A stretch of 64,000 nucleotides of DNA from Spinacia oleracea (GCF_020520425.1 NC_079492.1:111883157-111947156), one strand, 5' to 3'. Counted from the first letter of the stretch, positions 9,461 to 20,173 are shown. Notes: generated by a model not told the origin, from the sequence alone. Program-made: numbers and translations.

Positions 9461-10894
9461 ATGGGAGAGAGGAAGAAGCTTCACACTAACAAAACTAATC
9501 AGGAAGGTTTGCCATCTTCTTCTGGTAATCAAAATCGGTCGAATAATGCCATGAGAGGGGTTGGGGGTCTGAACTCGACCTCTGGGTTGAATTTTGGGTT
9601 TCCCCCTTCAACTGGGTTTCAAGCTGCTTCTTCTATGGAGATGTTGCAGGAGACAACAGCGGCACGCATAAGGAGAGTAGCTCTCTCTCTTGAACGTCGT
9701 ATTGAGAATCAATCTAGAGGGGAGGAGATTGTTGATACCTCTACTATAGATCCAAAATTCCTTCCTCATCCTAGTACTGGACCTGTCACTCGTGAGTTGC
9801 TTGAAGTGATTGCGGAGTATCAGAGGGCTTCTGGTCAGCATGCTCCGGTTAATCGGAGATTGGAGATGGAACAACCTGAGAAGTCTCCGTCGTGGTCCTC
9901 TGTTGTTGCAGGGTCGAAACTTGCAGGTAAAGGAGTTCCTCTCTCTTTTATTGCTCCTGTTATTAAGGATGGAAAGAAAGTGATTAAGTTGCAACCCTCA
10001 GAATTGGATAAATTGAATGAGAAATGGCAGCAATATATTGTGTTGTATGTTGTAGGATATACTCCTACTATAGCTTCTTTGTCTAAGTATGTTGCTGCAA
10101 ATTGGTCCTATGTGAGCATGCCTAAGATTTTCCTTCATGATGATGGATATTTTGTGGTGAAATTCATGTCTATGGATGATAAGAATGCAGTGTTAGCATA
10201 TGGTCCTCACCTTTTCTTTGGCAAGGCCATGATTATTAAGCCATGGAAGGCTAACTTTGATTTATGTGAAGAAATTCTTAGGGTGATTCCCATTTGGGTG
10301 AAGTTTCCTAATCTTCCTCTCAATTGTTGGAGTTCTGACTCTTTGAGTAGGATAGGTAGCAGCTTGGGTGTTCCTTTATTTGCTGATGCTTGCACAACTA
10401 GACAGGGCAGAATCTCTTTTGCTAGGGTATTAATCGAAATGGATGTCACTTTGGCATTTCCTGATTGTGTCTGGATAGAAGATGAGCTAGGTAAAATGAT
10501 GAAACAGCAGGTTGTTTATGATTGGACTCCCCCCTTTTGTAAGTCTTGCAACAAGGTGGGTCATGATTGTGCTAAGACAGCTCATGTGAAACCTAAGCAT
10601 GTTGTGAAACCAAAGAGAGTTTGGGTGCCAAAGAAGGTTCAACCAGTGAACCCTGTTACTGCTGCTGCTCAAGTTGTCACTCCTGGTAATCAAGATCTTC
10701 CTACTCCAGACTCAAACACTGGATGGAAGGTTGTTACCAGGAAGACTCAGAGCAAGGGAGGTGGTACAGCTGTGGGAGTAGAGAACTCCTTTGCTGTGTT
10801 GGAACAAGAGTCTGATGAGGACTTATCTGATTGTGAGGGAGATGAGAATGGGAGTGGGGTAGTTGGTTCTGGAAAAGATCCTCCTAATCCATGA
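9461..10894 (+). CDS. LINE ORF1 protein (RNA-binding, DUF4283-like)
   Basis: The intact frame gives 477 residues from the ATG at 9461; an upstream in-frame GTG at 9443 is unlikely to be used in a plant. The N-terminal ~150 residues are low-complexity, Ser/Asn/Gly-rich. The middle (about residues 160-360) reads like the DUF4283 domain of plant LINE ORF1 proteins: KWQQYIVLYVVGYTPT, a FVVKF segment, then GPHLFFGKAMIIKPW and IPIWVKFPNLPLNCW. A cysteine/histidine cluster follows (CKSCNKVGHDC), a zinc-knuckle-like RNA-binding motif with a short last spacing. The C-terminus is basic, then acidic. ORF1 proteins coat LINE RNA. The stop TGA overlaps the ORF2 start as ATGA. Confidence 0.9.
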   Translation: MGERKKLHTNKTNQEGLPSSSGNQNRSNNAMRGVGGLNSTSGLNFGFPPSTGFQAASSMEMLQETTAARIRRVALSLERRIENQSRGEEIVDTSTIDPKFLPHPSTGPVTRELLEVIAEYQRASGQHAPVNRRLEMEQPEKSPSWSSVVAGSKLAGKGVPLSFIAPVIKDGKKVIKLQPSELDKLNEKWQQYIVLYVVGYTPTIASLSKYVAANWSYVSMPKIFLHDDGYFVVKFMSMDDKNAVLAYGPHLFFGKAMIIKPWKANFDLCEEILRVIPIWVKFPNLPLNCWSSDSLSRIGSSLGVPLFADACTTRQGRISFARVLIEMDVTLAFPDCVWIEDELGKMMKQQVVYDWTPPFCKSCNKVGHDCAKTAHVKPKHVVKPKRVWVPKKVQPVNPVTAAAQVVTPGNQDLPTPDSNTGWKVVTRKTQSKGGGTAVGVENSFAVLEQESDEDLSDCEGDENGSGVVGSGKDPPNP

Positions 10895-13395
10895 ATATCT
10901 GTACTTGGAACATAAGAGGGCTTAATGAGCCTCTTAAAGCTAATGAAGTTAGGAGGTTCCTTAATAATCATAGTATTCATGTAGTAGCTTTATTAGAAAC
11001 AAGAGTAAGGCTTGGAAATAAGGAGAAGGTTCAGAAGAGATTTGGGGGGGCTTGGACTTGGTTCTGCAACTATCCTCACTCTCCAAAAGGTAGAATTTGG
11101 GTTGGTTGGAAGACTGCTGGTGTGGACCTACAGATTCTCAGTAGTTCCTCTCAAAATGTTCATTGTTGGATTCACACTAAGGACCATAGATTTTCTTCTT
11201 TCTTTACTGCTGTTTATGGCTTGTATAGTGTAGGGCATAGGCAAGCTTTGTGGGATGAGTTGAACCACCTTAGTATTAGCAGTTCAGCTAGTCCTTGGCT
11301 GGTTGCTGGTGACTTCAATTCTATTCTTTATTCTGGGGATAGAATTAATGGTAATGCTATGAGTAATGCAGAAACTAGGGATTTTCTTCAATGTATTTCA
11401 GATTGTGACCTAAATGAACTGCATAGCACTGGTTGGTTTTTTTCTTGGTCTAGCAAGGGTACAGATGATCCTAGAGTATGGAGTAGGATTGACAGGGCAT
11501 TTGAAAACATGAAGTGGATGGACTCTTTTTCTGAGTTGTCTACTAAATACTTGAATCCTTCCTTATCTGATCATTCTCCTATTATCATTCCTTGCATTAC
11601 TAACCCTTCTTCTGGTGGGAGACCTTTCAAATTTTTGAACTATTTAGCAGATCACTCCTCTTTTGAGAGTATTGTGGGTGAGTGTTGGAATAGAGAGGAT
11701 AGGGGTAGACCAATGGCTCAAATCTGGATTAAGCTGAATAGAGTTAAGCACAAGCTAAAGGCATTACATATGGAGGAGTTTTCTCACATAGTTGAGAAAA
11801 TTGAGTATTATAGAAGTGAGTTAGACAATTTGCAAACTTAGATGAGGAGTGGTAACAGTCCTCACTTGCTTATTACTGAAAAAGAGCTCATCTGCAATCT
11901 CAGAAAGTGGTTGGCTATTGAAGAACAAGCTCTTAAGCAGAAGTCTAGGGTTCAGTGGGTTAAAGTGGGAGATTCTAACCACCAGTTCTTTTACTCTGCT
12001 ATGAAAGAGAGATTCTGTATTAATAAAGTGCATCTGCTTCATGGAGATGGGGGAGTGGAGATCACTGAGCTTACTGAGATTCATTCCAAGATCATTGAAT
12101 TCTATAAACAGCTTCTGGGGTCAGCTGCTTCTTCTCTGCCTGGTTTGGATGTGCCTATTATTAGAAATAGAAATGTCTTATCTTCTGATTCTAGAGCTTT
12201 GCTATGCTTGCCTGTTACTGTAGGTGAAATTGATGATGCATTGGCTAGCATTGACTCTTCCAAAGCCCCAGGTATGGATGGATTTAACTCTTTCTTTTTT
12301 AAGAAAAGTTGGCCTATTATAAAACATGATATGTATAGAGCAGTGATGGATTTCTTTGATTCTGGTTTTCTGTATGGCAAGTTTAACTGTACTGCAGTGA
12401 CTTTGGTCCCTAAGGTCCCTTGTCCTACTTCAGTTGCTCAGTTTAGGCCCATTGCTTGTTGCTCTACCATGTACAAGATTATTTCTAAAATCTTGACTGC
12501 TAGGCTTCAAAGGGTGGTGTCTGAAGTGGTTTCTGAATATCAAGCAGGTTTTGTGCCAGGCAGAAACATTTCTGATAACATTATTGTTGCAACTGAGCTG
12601 ATTAGGGGGTATAATAGGGCTCATATGTCCCCTAGGTGTATGGTTAAGGTAGATTTGAGAAAGGCATATGATTTTGTTGAATGGCCTTTTCTCTTCATGG
12701 TGTTACAGGAGCTTGGCTTCCCTGGGCAGTTTATTCAGTGGGTGCACTCCTGTGTTACTTCTGTGAGCTATTCAATTCTTGTTAATGGCAAACCTATGCT
12801 GCCTTTTCCTGCAAAGAAAGGCCTTAGACAAGGGGACCCTCTCTCTCCTTTCTTATTTGCCATATGCATGGAGTATCTAAGTAGATGTATGAAGAACTTG
12901 GCTACCAATCCTGATTTCAACTATCATCCTAAATGTGAGAAGGTCAAGCTCACTCATCTCATGTTTGCAGATGATTTGTTGCTTTTTGCTAGAGGTGACA
13001 TTATCTCCCTGCAGCTTATGTTTAAAGCTTTTTCCTGTTTCTCTCAAGCTTCTGGATTGGAAGCTAATATGGAGAAGACTGAGATCTATTTTTCTGGTGT
13101 GCCTCAATGGGAATAAGATGCAATTATGGTATCTCTTGGTATTTCTAAAGGCAGTCTTCCTTTTAAATACTTAGGAGTTCCACTTTCTAGTTCCAAACTA
13201 ACCATTAACCAGTGTAAACCTCTCATTGATAAGTTCTACTCTAGAGTTTCTTCTTGGGTTGCTAAGAAATTGTCCTATGCTGGAAGGTTACAGTTGGTTA
13301 AGGTGATCTTGTTTAGCCTTCAAACCTACTGGAGCCAAATATTTATGCTCCCAAAAAAGGTTATCAGAGTGATAGAAAGAATTTGTAGGACCTAT

Positions 13396-13640
13396 CACTA
13401 GTAGAAAAAACCCCTGTTGCAACCCCCTTGTTGCAGCGTACATGTGTTAATACGCTTCAACAACCAGTCGGTCAACGCGGGTCAAACCCTTTAAAGGGTT
13501 ATTGCAGCGTACAATTTAATTGTTCCCTGCAAAAAAGTTTGTTGCAGCGTACATTTTAAAAGCCCCCTGCAATAGCTCGTTTTTGTTGCAGCGTACTTGT
13601 TAAAGCCCCCTGCAATAACCCGGGTAAAAAAAAATTCGCT
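13396..13640 (+). repeat. E1 left terminal inverted repeat and subterminal repeats
   Basis: After the terminus, the motif TTGCAGCGTACA recurs every 40-60 bp (13430, 13500, 13540, 13585), alternating with copies of CCCCTGCAATA. The same left block occurs in E3 (25197-25460) and, reversed, at the right of E2. Confidence 0.9.
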
Positions 13641-14180
13641 GCAATATTCGTTGAAACTAATTCAAAACAAATTAAGCATCTCTCACGCTCAACTCCCTTC
13701 TTCTCCCTTAACTTTCCCTGCGTCATCCCCTCAAAAAAAAACCCTTTCCCTTCATCGTCAATCTAGCTTCTTCGTCGGTGGTTCTAGCCTCCTCGCCAGA
13801 GGCCACCTATTAGCTTGCTCGGCCGTTGGTTCCAAGGAAAAACTTAGCTTGCTCGCGCCGGTGGTTTCAAGAAAGAAAGTTGCTCGCGTCCTATTTTCCG
13901 TCAACCTCTTCGCCGCGGCTACCTGTCCCCTCTTTTAGGTTTGCTCGATTCGTTTACCTGATTTTTGTTTTAAGAATTAGGGTTTTTCAATTCGTTTTTA
14001 GGGTTCTTTGCGTTTGTTCAATTCTTTTTTAGGGTTTGTTCAATTCGTTTCTTCAATTCATTTTTTCAATTCGTTTTTAGGATTCAATTCGTTTGTTCAA
14101 TTCGTTTTTAGGGTTTGTTCAATTTTTTTTTACGGTTTGTTTAATTTGTTTGTTCAATTCGTTTGTCCAGTCACTGTAGC
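13640..14180 (+). other. E1 leader block shared with E2
   Basis: A GC-richer stretch (13680-13950) is followed by a run of TTCAATTCGTTTTTAGGGTTT-like repeats (13980-14160). It matches E2 at 33985-34540 in reverse orientation. It looks like a 5' leader with promoter or intron sequence: CCTCTTTTAG near 13930 resembles a splice acceptor. A frame of 113 codons is open but has no recognisable motif, so I do not call it coding. Confidence 0.6.
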
Positions 14181-14821
14181 TAGGCCTAACATGGTAGGAG
14201 TATGTGAGAGACACTGACAAAATAAATCAATGTAACAATGCAACTATTTTCTATGCGCATCCTCTGCTAGATTTTCCTGTATATAGACTTAGTGAGGTAG
14301 TGTACAGTTGTTGTCACTGACTCATTGGTTTGGCTTAACTTCCCTTGCTTTATTCCAAATCATGTTTTGATGACGAGTTCTGGTCTTCCCGTTATGATTA
14401 TATTTTGGCCTTCATCTCTGTTCCACATTACAAGCTTTTTGCTTAAAAGACATCCTAATTTGAAAGTGTAACAATTTTTTTCATGAAAGTACTATTCTTA
14501 GAGGTCGTACCCAGTTATTCTCATAAAGTTGTGAGATCTCGGTAGAGTCCAAGAAGTCAATGATCTCTTTGCAGCTACCATTTTTCCATATGATATGTAA
14601 GGTCGGTTATTAGTTTGTTGTAGTGTAGATTCCGGGTGATAATCATTCTGGCTTGTGAGTATAATTTTTAGGTCAGCATAGCTTCTTCATCCCTGAAAAT
14701 AAATCATTCGTGATAGCCTCAATCTCAAAATAGTATAATCCCCTCCCCCCCCCCCCCCCCCATTTGTATATATGTTTTAAGTTTTTAACAGAAGATTGAT
14801 TAGTTAATTCGGCTTTGGTAG
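14181..14821 (+). other. E1 intron-like sequence with a poly(C) run
   Basis: No exon is recognised. A run of about 20 C residues at 14742-14761 is unusual in this AT-rich context and marks a slippage-prone site. Confidence 0.6.
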
Positions 14822-15014
14822 GCTGTCGTTCATAGAGCTAAGAACTCAAAATATTCAGCTGATGAGGATATGGAGGAGACAGATGTTAAAGATCCAAATT
14901 TAAAGCAATCTCTGGAGTCTGCTACTTCTCAGATTAGCCAGCTAGCTCTTTCTAATAGTCCTACTGGTAAATCTTCACTGAATTGTATTGTGGGATCAGA
15001 TACGGCCAATGCAG
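14822..15014 (+). pseudogene. Captured exon-like fragment, unknown gene
   Basis: The 193-bp block is bounded by TTGGTAG and CAGGTGTAG, plausible acceptor and donor sites. Its open frame begins AVVHRAKNSKYSADEDMEE and continues Ser- and Asp/Glu-rich to SLNCIVGSDTANA. I do not recognise the source protein. It precedes the MATE fragment and may come from a different gene, because I do not expect such a sequence next to the MATE membrane segments. Confidence 0.5.
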
Positions 15015-15070
15015 GTGTAGATATTGACTTTTTGACTTTTTATGTCTGTACATTGATGATCTGCATGCAG

Positions 15071-15717
15071 GTGTTGCCAATCTTGCAGCTGTTTTTCTGT
15101 TCCCGCTTTTCATAAATTATTTTCAGATGGGTGTCACTGGAGCAGCCACTGCCACTGTTGTGTCTCAGTATGCACTTTCTTCCTGAAGTCTGTTAGTCGG
15201 CTTTCTTTTAACTATATTGGTAATCATGCTGCTTGTTTGTGCTCCAGATACATAGGTAGCTTCTTGATGATTTGGTTTCTTAGCAAGAGAGTAATATTAT
15301 TACCTCCAAAATTTGGAGATTTGAAGTTTGGGGTCTATTTAAAATCTGGTGAGTGTCAGAGAAATGTTTATGGTTATTTTCTGTTTTTGATTCTTTATCC
15401 AAAACATTGATTTTAATAACCTTCTACTTAATAATCACCATTACAAACTTCTTAAATTAGTCTGCTTAAGTGGCCATTGTTTGTACCTACTTAAAGTGTT
15501 ACTCGTACATGTTTGGATTGCCGTCTGTTTCCTTATGTTTACCTTTTTTCCAGGTGGATTTCTGATTGGAAGAACTGTGGCTGTTTTGATAACTATGACG
15601 ATTGGGACCTCGATGGCTGCTCGTCAAGGTCCTCTAGCTATGGCTGCTCATCAAATCTGTATGCAAGTGTGGTTGGCTGTCTCTCTTTTAACTGATGGAT
15701 TGGCCGCATCTGGTCAG
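15071..15717 (+). pseudogene. Captured MATE efflux transporter fragment (3 exons)
   Basis: Three exon-like blocks with good splice borders lie at 15071-15167, 15248-15348 and 15554-15717. In order they encode VANLAAVFLFPLFINYF with MGVTGAATATVVSQ, then YIGSFLMIWFLSKRVILLPP, then GGFLIGRTVAVLITMTIG with MAARQGPLAMAAHQ and ICMQVWLAVSLLTDGLAASG. These are membrane segments of the MATE/DETOXIFICATION family; the closest resemblance I recall is the FRD3/EDS5-like plant group. Codon phases join correctly across both introns (CA|A and TCT G|GT) and no nonsense codon is seen. Only the middle of a MATE protein is present, so no transporter can be made. Confidence 0.88.
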
Positions 15718-15959
15718 GTATGAGCTTTCATCTAACTAGGAGGTTCGATATCCAGGCTATAGGTTTTTCAGGCATCTAGACTACCTCTATTCTACAGTGC
15801 TTGTCCATTATGATTTATGATTATCACAAAAGTTGAAGATTGTGAATAATGTGTGGGTTTTAACCAAATAGGAAAAGCTTCTTGGATTAATAAGCATTTG
15901 TTGTTGTCCAAAGATCCTGATTTGTGAACAATAAACCAAATAGGAAAAGCTACATATTT
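15718..15959 (+). other. E1 sequence between cargo and array
   Basis: AT-rich, without a recognisable exon. A short local duplication (CCAAATAGGAAAAGCT at about 15868 and 15939) is present. Confidence 0.5.
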
Positions 15960-18395
15960 TCTCAGAGTATTACACTTATTACATGTTTAATATGAATAGT
16001 TTTAACTTTCTAACACTCATTCCAATCTACTTATGCAAATTTAAGGCTTGTTTGGTCGTTATAGGTCATATTAGGCTAAAATGAGGCTTTTTTGCTCCCA
16101 AATATGAAATAAAGAACCTTAGGACTCATTTTAAACATATTAAATGTTTTATATGATTAGTTTTAACTTTACAAGACTTAATCCAATCTATTTATGCACA
16201 TTCATGACTTCTTTGGCCGTTATAGGTCATATTTAGGCTAAAATGACATTTTCGCTCCCAACTTTGATCTAACGAACTTAAAAACTAATTTCAAACTTAT
16301 TACATGATTCATATGATTATTTTTAACTTTTCAAGACTCAATCCTATCTATTATGCACATTTGAGACTTGTTTGGTCGTTATAGGTCATATTTAAGCTAA
16401 AATGAGACATTTTCGCTCCTAACCTTGAACTAAAGAACCTAAAGACTCATTTTAAACCCTTTACATGATTAATATGCTTAGTTTTAACTTTCTAAGACTC
16501 ATTTCAATCTATTTATTCACATTTAAGGCTTATTGGGTCGTTATAGGTCATATTAAGGCTAAAATGAAGCATTTTCCCTCCCAACTTTGAACTAAAGAAC
16601 CTAAGGACTCATTTTATACTTATTACATGTTTAATATGAATAGTTTTAACTTTCTAACACTCATTCCAATCTACTTATGCAAATTTAAGGCTTGTTTGGT
16701 CGTTATAGGTCATATTAGGCTAAAATGAGGCTTTTTTGCTCCCAAATATGAAATAAAGAACCTTAGGACTCATTTTAAACATATTAAATGTTTTATATGA
16801 TTAGTTTTAACTTTACAAGACTTAATCCAATCTATTTATGCACATTCATGACTTCTTTGGCCGTTATAGGTCATATTTAGGCTAAAATGACATTTTCGCT
16901 CCCAACTTTGATCTAATGAACTTAAAAACTAATTTCAAACTTATTACATGATTCATATGATTATTTTTAACTTTCTAGGACTCATTCCAATCCATTTATG
17001 CACATTTAAGGCTCATTGTGTCGTTATAGGTCATATTTAGGCTAAAATGACATTTTCGCTCCCAACTTTGAACTTAAGAACCTAATGACTCATTTTAAAC
17101 TTATTATATGATAAATATGCTTAGTTTTAAGTTTCTAAGACTTATTCTAATCTATTTATGCACATTTAATGCTTGTTTTATCGTTATAGGTCATATTTAG
17201 GATAAAATAAGGCATTTTCGATCCCAACTTTAAAATAAAGAACCTAAGGACTTATTTTAAACTTATTACATGATTAATATGCTTAGTTTTAAGTTTCTAA
17301 GACTTAATCTAACTACTTATACACATTTAAGGCTTGTTTGGTCGTTATAGGACATATTTAGGCTAAAATGACATTTTCGCTCCCAACTATGAACCAAAGA
17401 ACCTAAGGACTCCTTTTAAACTTACTAAATGTTTTATATGCTTATTTTTAACTTTCTAGGACTCATTCCAATCCATTTATGCACATTTAAGGCTCATTGT
17501 GTCGTTATGGGTCATATTTAGGCTAAAATGACATTTTCGTTCCCAACTTTGAACTTAAGAACCTAATGACTCATTTTAAACTTATTATATGATAAATATG
17601 CTTAGTTTTAAGTTTCTAATACTTATTCTAATCTACTTATACCCATTTAATGCTTGTTTGATCGTTATAGGTCATATTAAGGATAAAATAAGGCATTTTC
17701 GATCCCAACTTTAAAATAAAGAACCTAAGGACTTATTTTAAACTTATTACTTGTTTAATATGCTTAGTTTTAAGTTTCTAAGACTTATTCTAACTACTTA
17801 TACACATTTAAGGCTTGTTTGGTCGTTATAGGACATATTTAGGCTAAAATGACATTTTCGCTCCCAACTATGAACCAAAGAACCTAAGGACTCATTTTAA
17901 ACTTACTAAATGTTTTATATGCTTATTTTTAACTTTCTAGGACTCATTCCAATCCATTTATGCACATTTAAGGCTCATTGTGTCGTTTTAGGTCATATTT
18001 AGGCTAAAATGACATTTTCGCTCCCAACTTTGAACTTAAGAACCTAAGGACTCATTTTTAAATTATTATATGATTAATAAGCTTAGTTTTGAGTTTCTAG
18101 GACTTATTCTAATCTACTTATACCCATTTAATGCTTGTTTGATCGTTATAGGTCATATCTAGGCTAAAATAAGGCATTTTCGCTCCCAACTTTAAAATAA
18201 AGAACCTAAGGACTCATTTAAAACTTATTACATGTTTAATATGCATAATTTTAACGATCTAAGACTCGTTCCAATCTATTTATGCACCTATAGGATCATT
18301 GGGTCGTTATAGGTCATATTTAGGCTAAAATGACATTTTCGCTCCCAACTTTGAACTAAAGAACCTAAGGACTCATTTTAGACTATTAGGACATT
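15960..18395 (+). repeat. About 160 bp tandem array inside E1 (about 15 units)
   Basis: The marker GTCGTTATAGGTCATAT recurs at roughly 160-bp steps (near 16055, 16217, 16376, 16535, 16700, 16862, 17021 and on to 18304). Larger blocks are duplicated inside: 15975-16320 is nearly identical to 16619-16964 (offset about 644 bp, four units), and 17012 onward repeats at 17494 onward (about three units). So the array grows by multi-unit steps. The same unit occurs in E2 (28010-29225) and E3 (40400-42665). Confidence 0.95.
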
Positions 18396-18478
18396 GTCAT
18401 TAGTTTCTTGAATGTTAAAATGTGATATTTAATTTGTATTTAATCTAATGTTTAATTTAAATTTCTGTTTTTGTAAAG

Positions 18479-18577
18479 GTCTACACTCCGAGGATTGCGC
18501 CTTATGCGAGGAATTTGATGTGGTTCGTGAGCAATGGGCTAAGTTTTTTACCAGCAAGTATTTATTATTGGCTTTAG
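18479..18577 (+). pseudogene. Conserved 3' exon of the CACTA family, frameshifted in E1
   Basis: An acceptor (TTTGTAAAG) is followed by a block homologous to E2 27804-27905 (minus) and E3 42696-42782. In E2 it reads as 33 codons ending in a stop, including SEEIDVVREQWAKFFTSK. E1 has a 4-base deletion (TATGCGAGGAATTT where the others have TATGCTAGTGAGGAAATT), so its frame is lost after about ten codons. It lies between the array and the right subterminal repeats in all three elements, and is probably the last exon of the parental element's own gene. Confidence 0.6.
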
Positions 18578-18834
18578 CGTGCTTGATCGAGTTGGTTTAG
18601 TTGTTATAGAATAAATTTTATATTAAAATGTATGTTTATGTTGAAATTGGAACATATATTTAAATGTAATATAAGCACTTTGGTTTTGGGATATATAGTA
18701 TACAAAACTCCAGTTGTTGTTTTTATATTTGTTATATAGGTTGCGTTATTCTATTATTGTTTTGACAGGTTTCTATATTTGGTGCAAGGCACTCTAGGTA
18801 TCCCTAAAGAAAATTAGAATTTTCCCGCCAAAAG
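18578..18834 (+). other. E1 3'-UTR-like sequence
   Basis: AT-rich sequence after the 3' exon, conserved in E2 (27546-27803) and E3 (42783-43060). The stretch around GTTTCTATATTTGGTGCAAGGCACTC is shared by all three. No gene is seen. Confidence 0.6.
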
Positions 18835-19178
18835 TGCTTTGTAGCAGCGTACATATATATTGTACGCTGCAACAAGGGAAAAAAATTTCGCAAAATTTCA
18901 GACTTGTTGCAGCGTACAAATAAATGTACGCTGCAAAAAGTTGAGTCTTTTGCAGCGTACATATATATGTACGCTGCAACAAGTCCAAATTTTTGCCAAT
19001 TTTTTGGCACTTGTTGCAGCGTACATACATATGTACGCTGCAAAAAACCCCTTTTAGCAGCGAACATTGTACGCTGCAACAAGTTCAGACTTGTTGCAGG
19101 CCCCCCAGTTGCAGCATACGATGTACGCTGCAACAGGGGTCTAAAAGCCCGCTGCAATAAGGGTTTTTTCTACTAGTG
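18835..19178 (+). repeat. E1 right subterminal palindromes and terminus
   Basis: Successive inverted repeats pair TTGCAGCGTACAT with ATGTACGCTGCAA, separated by short AT-rich spacers. At least four strong hairpins lie in 250 bp, followed by CCCGCTGCAATAAGGG and the terminal repeat. Open frames crossing this region arise from the repeats and are not genes. Confidence 0.93.
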
Positions 19179-20030
19179 TATTTGTGGACTGGTGACACCA
19201 AAACCTCTAGGAAAGCTCCCATTGCTTGGGATTCTGTGTGTAAACCTAGAGTTGCTGGTGGGCAAAATGTGAAAAATTTCTATCTTTGGAACAAAGCTGC
19301 TATTCTGAAGCTTTTGTGGGCTTTGGCTTTCAAACCTGGTGCTCTATGGGTTAAATGGGTCAATGCATACTATATCAAGGGCAAGGATTTGTTCACCATG
19401 GCTCTGCCAGGTTCTGCTTCCTGGGTTCTTAAGAAGATTTGGGGGTGTAGAGATTTGCTGGATAGGGATCCTATGTGCAAGCAACTTTTCTTTGCTACTG
19501 GTGGTTACTCTATCAGGAAGATGTACCTGTGTTTGTTGGGTCAGTTTCCTAAAGTTCAGTGGAGGAGAGTGGTATGTAATAACTTTGCTAGTCCTAAAAG
19601 TCTTTTCATTTTGTGGCTTGCTGTGCATGGGAGGCTTCCTACCAAAGACAGACTCATGCAGTGGGGTATAGTTACTGATGGTGTTTGCAGTTTATGTGGT
19701 GTTGATCCAGAATCAGTGCAGCATATGTTCTTTCAGTGTTCTTATGCTAGACAAGTTTGGCAGAAATTCCTGCAGATTCTGAATATCAATAGGAGTAGCC
19801 AAGCTTTTGATCAGGAGCTCCAATTTGCTATGAGAATGAGTAAGAAATGTACTGCTGTGAGCAAACTTCTCCTTGCTGGTTTTGCTGAAGCAGTTTATAG
19901 CCTGTGGATTCAAAGGAATCAAAGAGTCTTTGCTGGTCATATACAATCAGCTGAGCAAATTGTTAAAGAAATTGTTTTTAAGGTTGCCTGCAGATGTAGA
20001 GATTCAGACATTGTTTTGTTGCTGTATTAG

Positions 20031-20173
20031 GCCTGTTGCTGTCAGGTTCTAGTTTAGGTGGTTTTGTTTGTTCCTGTTGGGGAACTAGTGTACCTTTGTT
20101 TTGGTGCTTGTAAACTTTGAGTTGTTGCTCTTTCCTTTTGGTTAATAAATTTTTTATTTGCCAAAAAAAAAAA
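20031..20173 (+). other. LINE 3' UTR and poly(A) tail
   Basis: A short untranslated tail follows the ORF2 stop. AATAAA (in GTTAATAAATTTT, near 20142) lies about 15 bases before the terminal A-run. The A-run runs directly into the right TSD copy. Confidence 0.85.

Larger units (their letters stand above)
13396..19178 (+). mobile_element. Pack-CACTA element E1 (MATE cargo)
   Basis: The element starts CACTAGTAGAAAAAACCCC, ends with its complement, and is flanked by TAT at 13393-13395 and 19179-19181, the 3-bp duplication typical of CACTA elements. It is 5783 bp. Joining the flanks restores the LINE frame. In order: palindromic subterminal repeats, GC-richer leader, captured exons, about 160 bp-unit array, short conserved 3' exon, palindromic right end. 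There is no recognisable transposase, so movement would depend on a relative elsewhere. Cargo and 3' exon are both in the left-to-right sense. Confidence 0.96.
10891..20030 (+). pseudogene. LINE ORF2: endonuclease plus reverse transcriptase, disrupted
   Basis: The coding path is 10891-13395 and 19182-20030, with E1 between. The N-terminal part is an apurinic-type endonuclease: NICTWNIRG, LLETR, AGDFNSIL, WSRIDRAF and SDHSPII carry the expected Asn, Glu, Asp and His positions. The reverse transcriptase follows: FRPIACCSTMYKIISKI, QAGFVPGR, VDLRKAYD, GLRQGDPLSP and the catalytic FADD box near 12966. The C-terminal part after E1 has a zf-RVT-like region (LWLAVHGRLPTKDRL, CSLCG, HMFFQC). Disruptions are TAG at 11839-11841, TAA at 13114-13116, and E1 after 13395. 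The frame continues across both stops and resumes correctly after E1, so each is a simple lesion in an otherwise readable gene. Confidence 0.92.
9381..20173 (+). mobile_element. Full-length L1-type LINE, split by CACTA E1
   Basis: The element starts about 80 bp before ORF1, carries ORF1 and ORF2, and ends in a poly(A) run (20163-20173), bounded by a 15-bp TSD. Without E1 (13396-19178 plus one 3-bp TSD copy) it is about 5.0 kb. It is full length at the 5' end but dead: ORF2 has two nonsense codons and the E1 insertion. ORF1 is intact, which suggests that the insertion is not very old. Confidence 0.93.

Noticed and set aside
13597-13938. A 113-codon frame, also in E2 at 34188-34538, as a conserved gene
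   Set aside because: The frame is conserved only as far as the DNA is; it begins in subterminal repeats, has poly-Lys artefacts from A-runs and no domain. It was kept as a leader block.
18794-19176. Several Cys/Tyr-rich frames on both strands in the CACTA end
   Set aside because: They follow the TGCAGCGTACA palindromes and appear in the equivalent end of E3 (43018-43415). They are repeat shadows.
18835-19178. Regularly spaced palindromes as a CRISPR array
   Set aside because: Spacers are short AT-rich pieces conserved between transposons, the genome is eukaryotic, and there are no cas genes.
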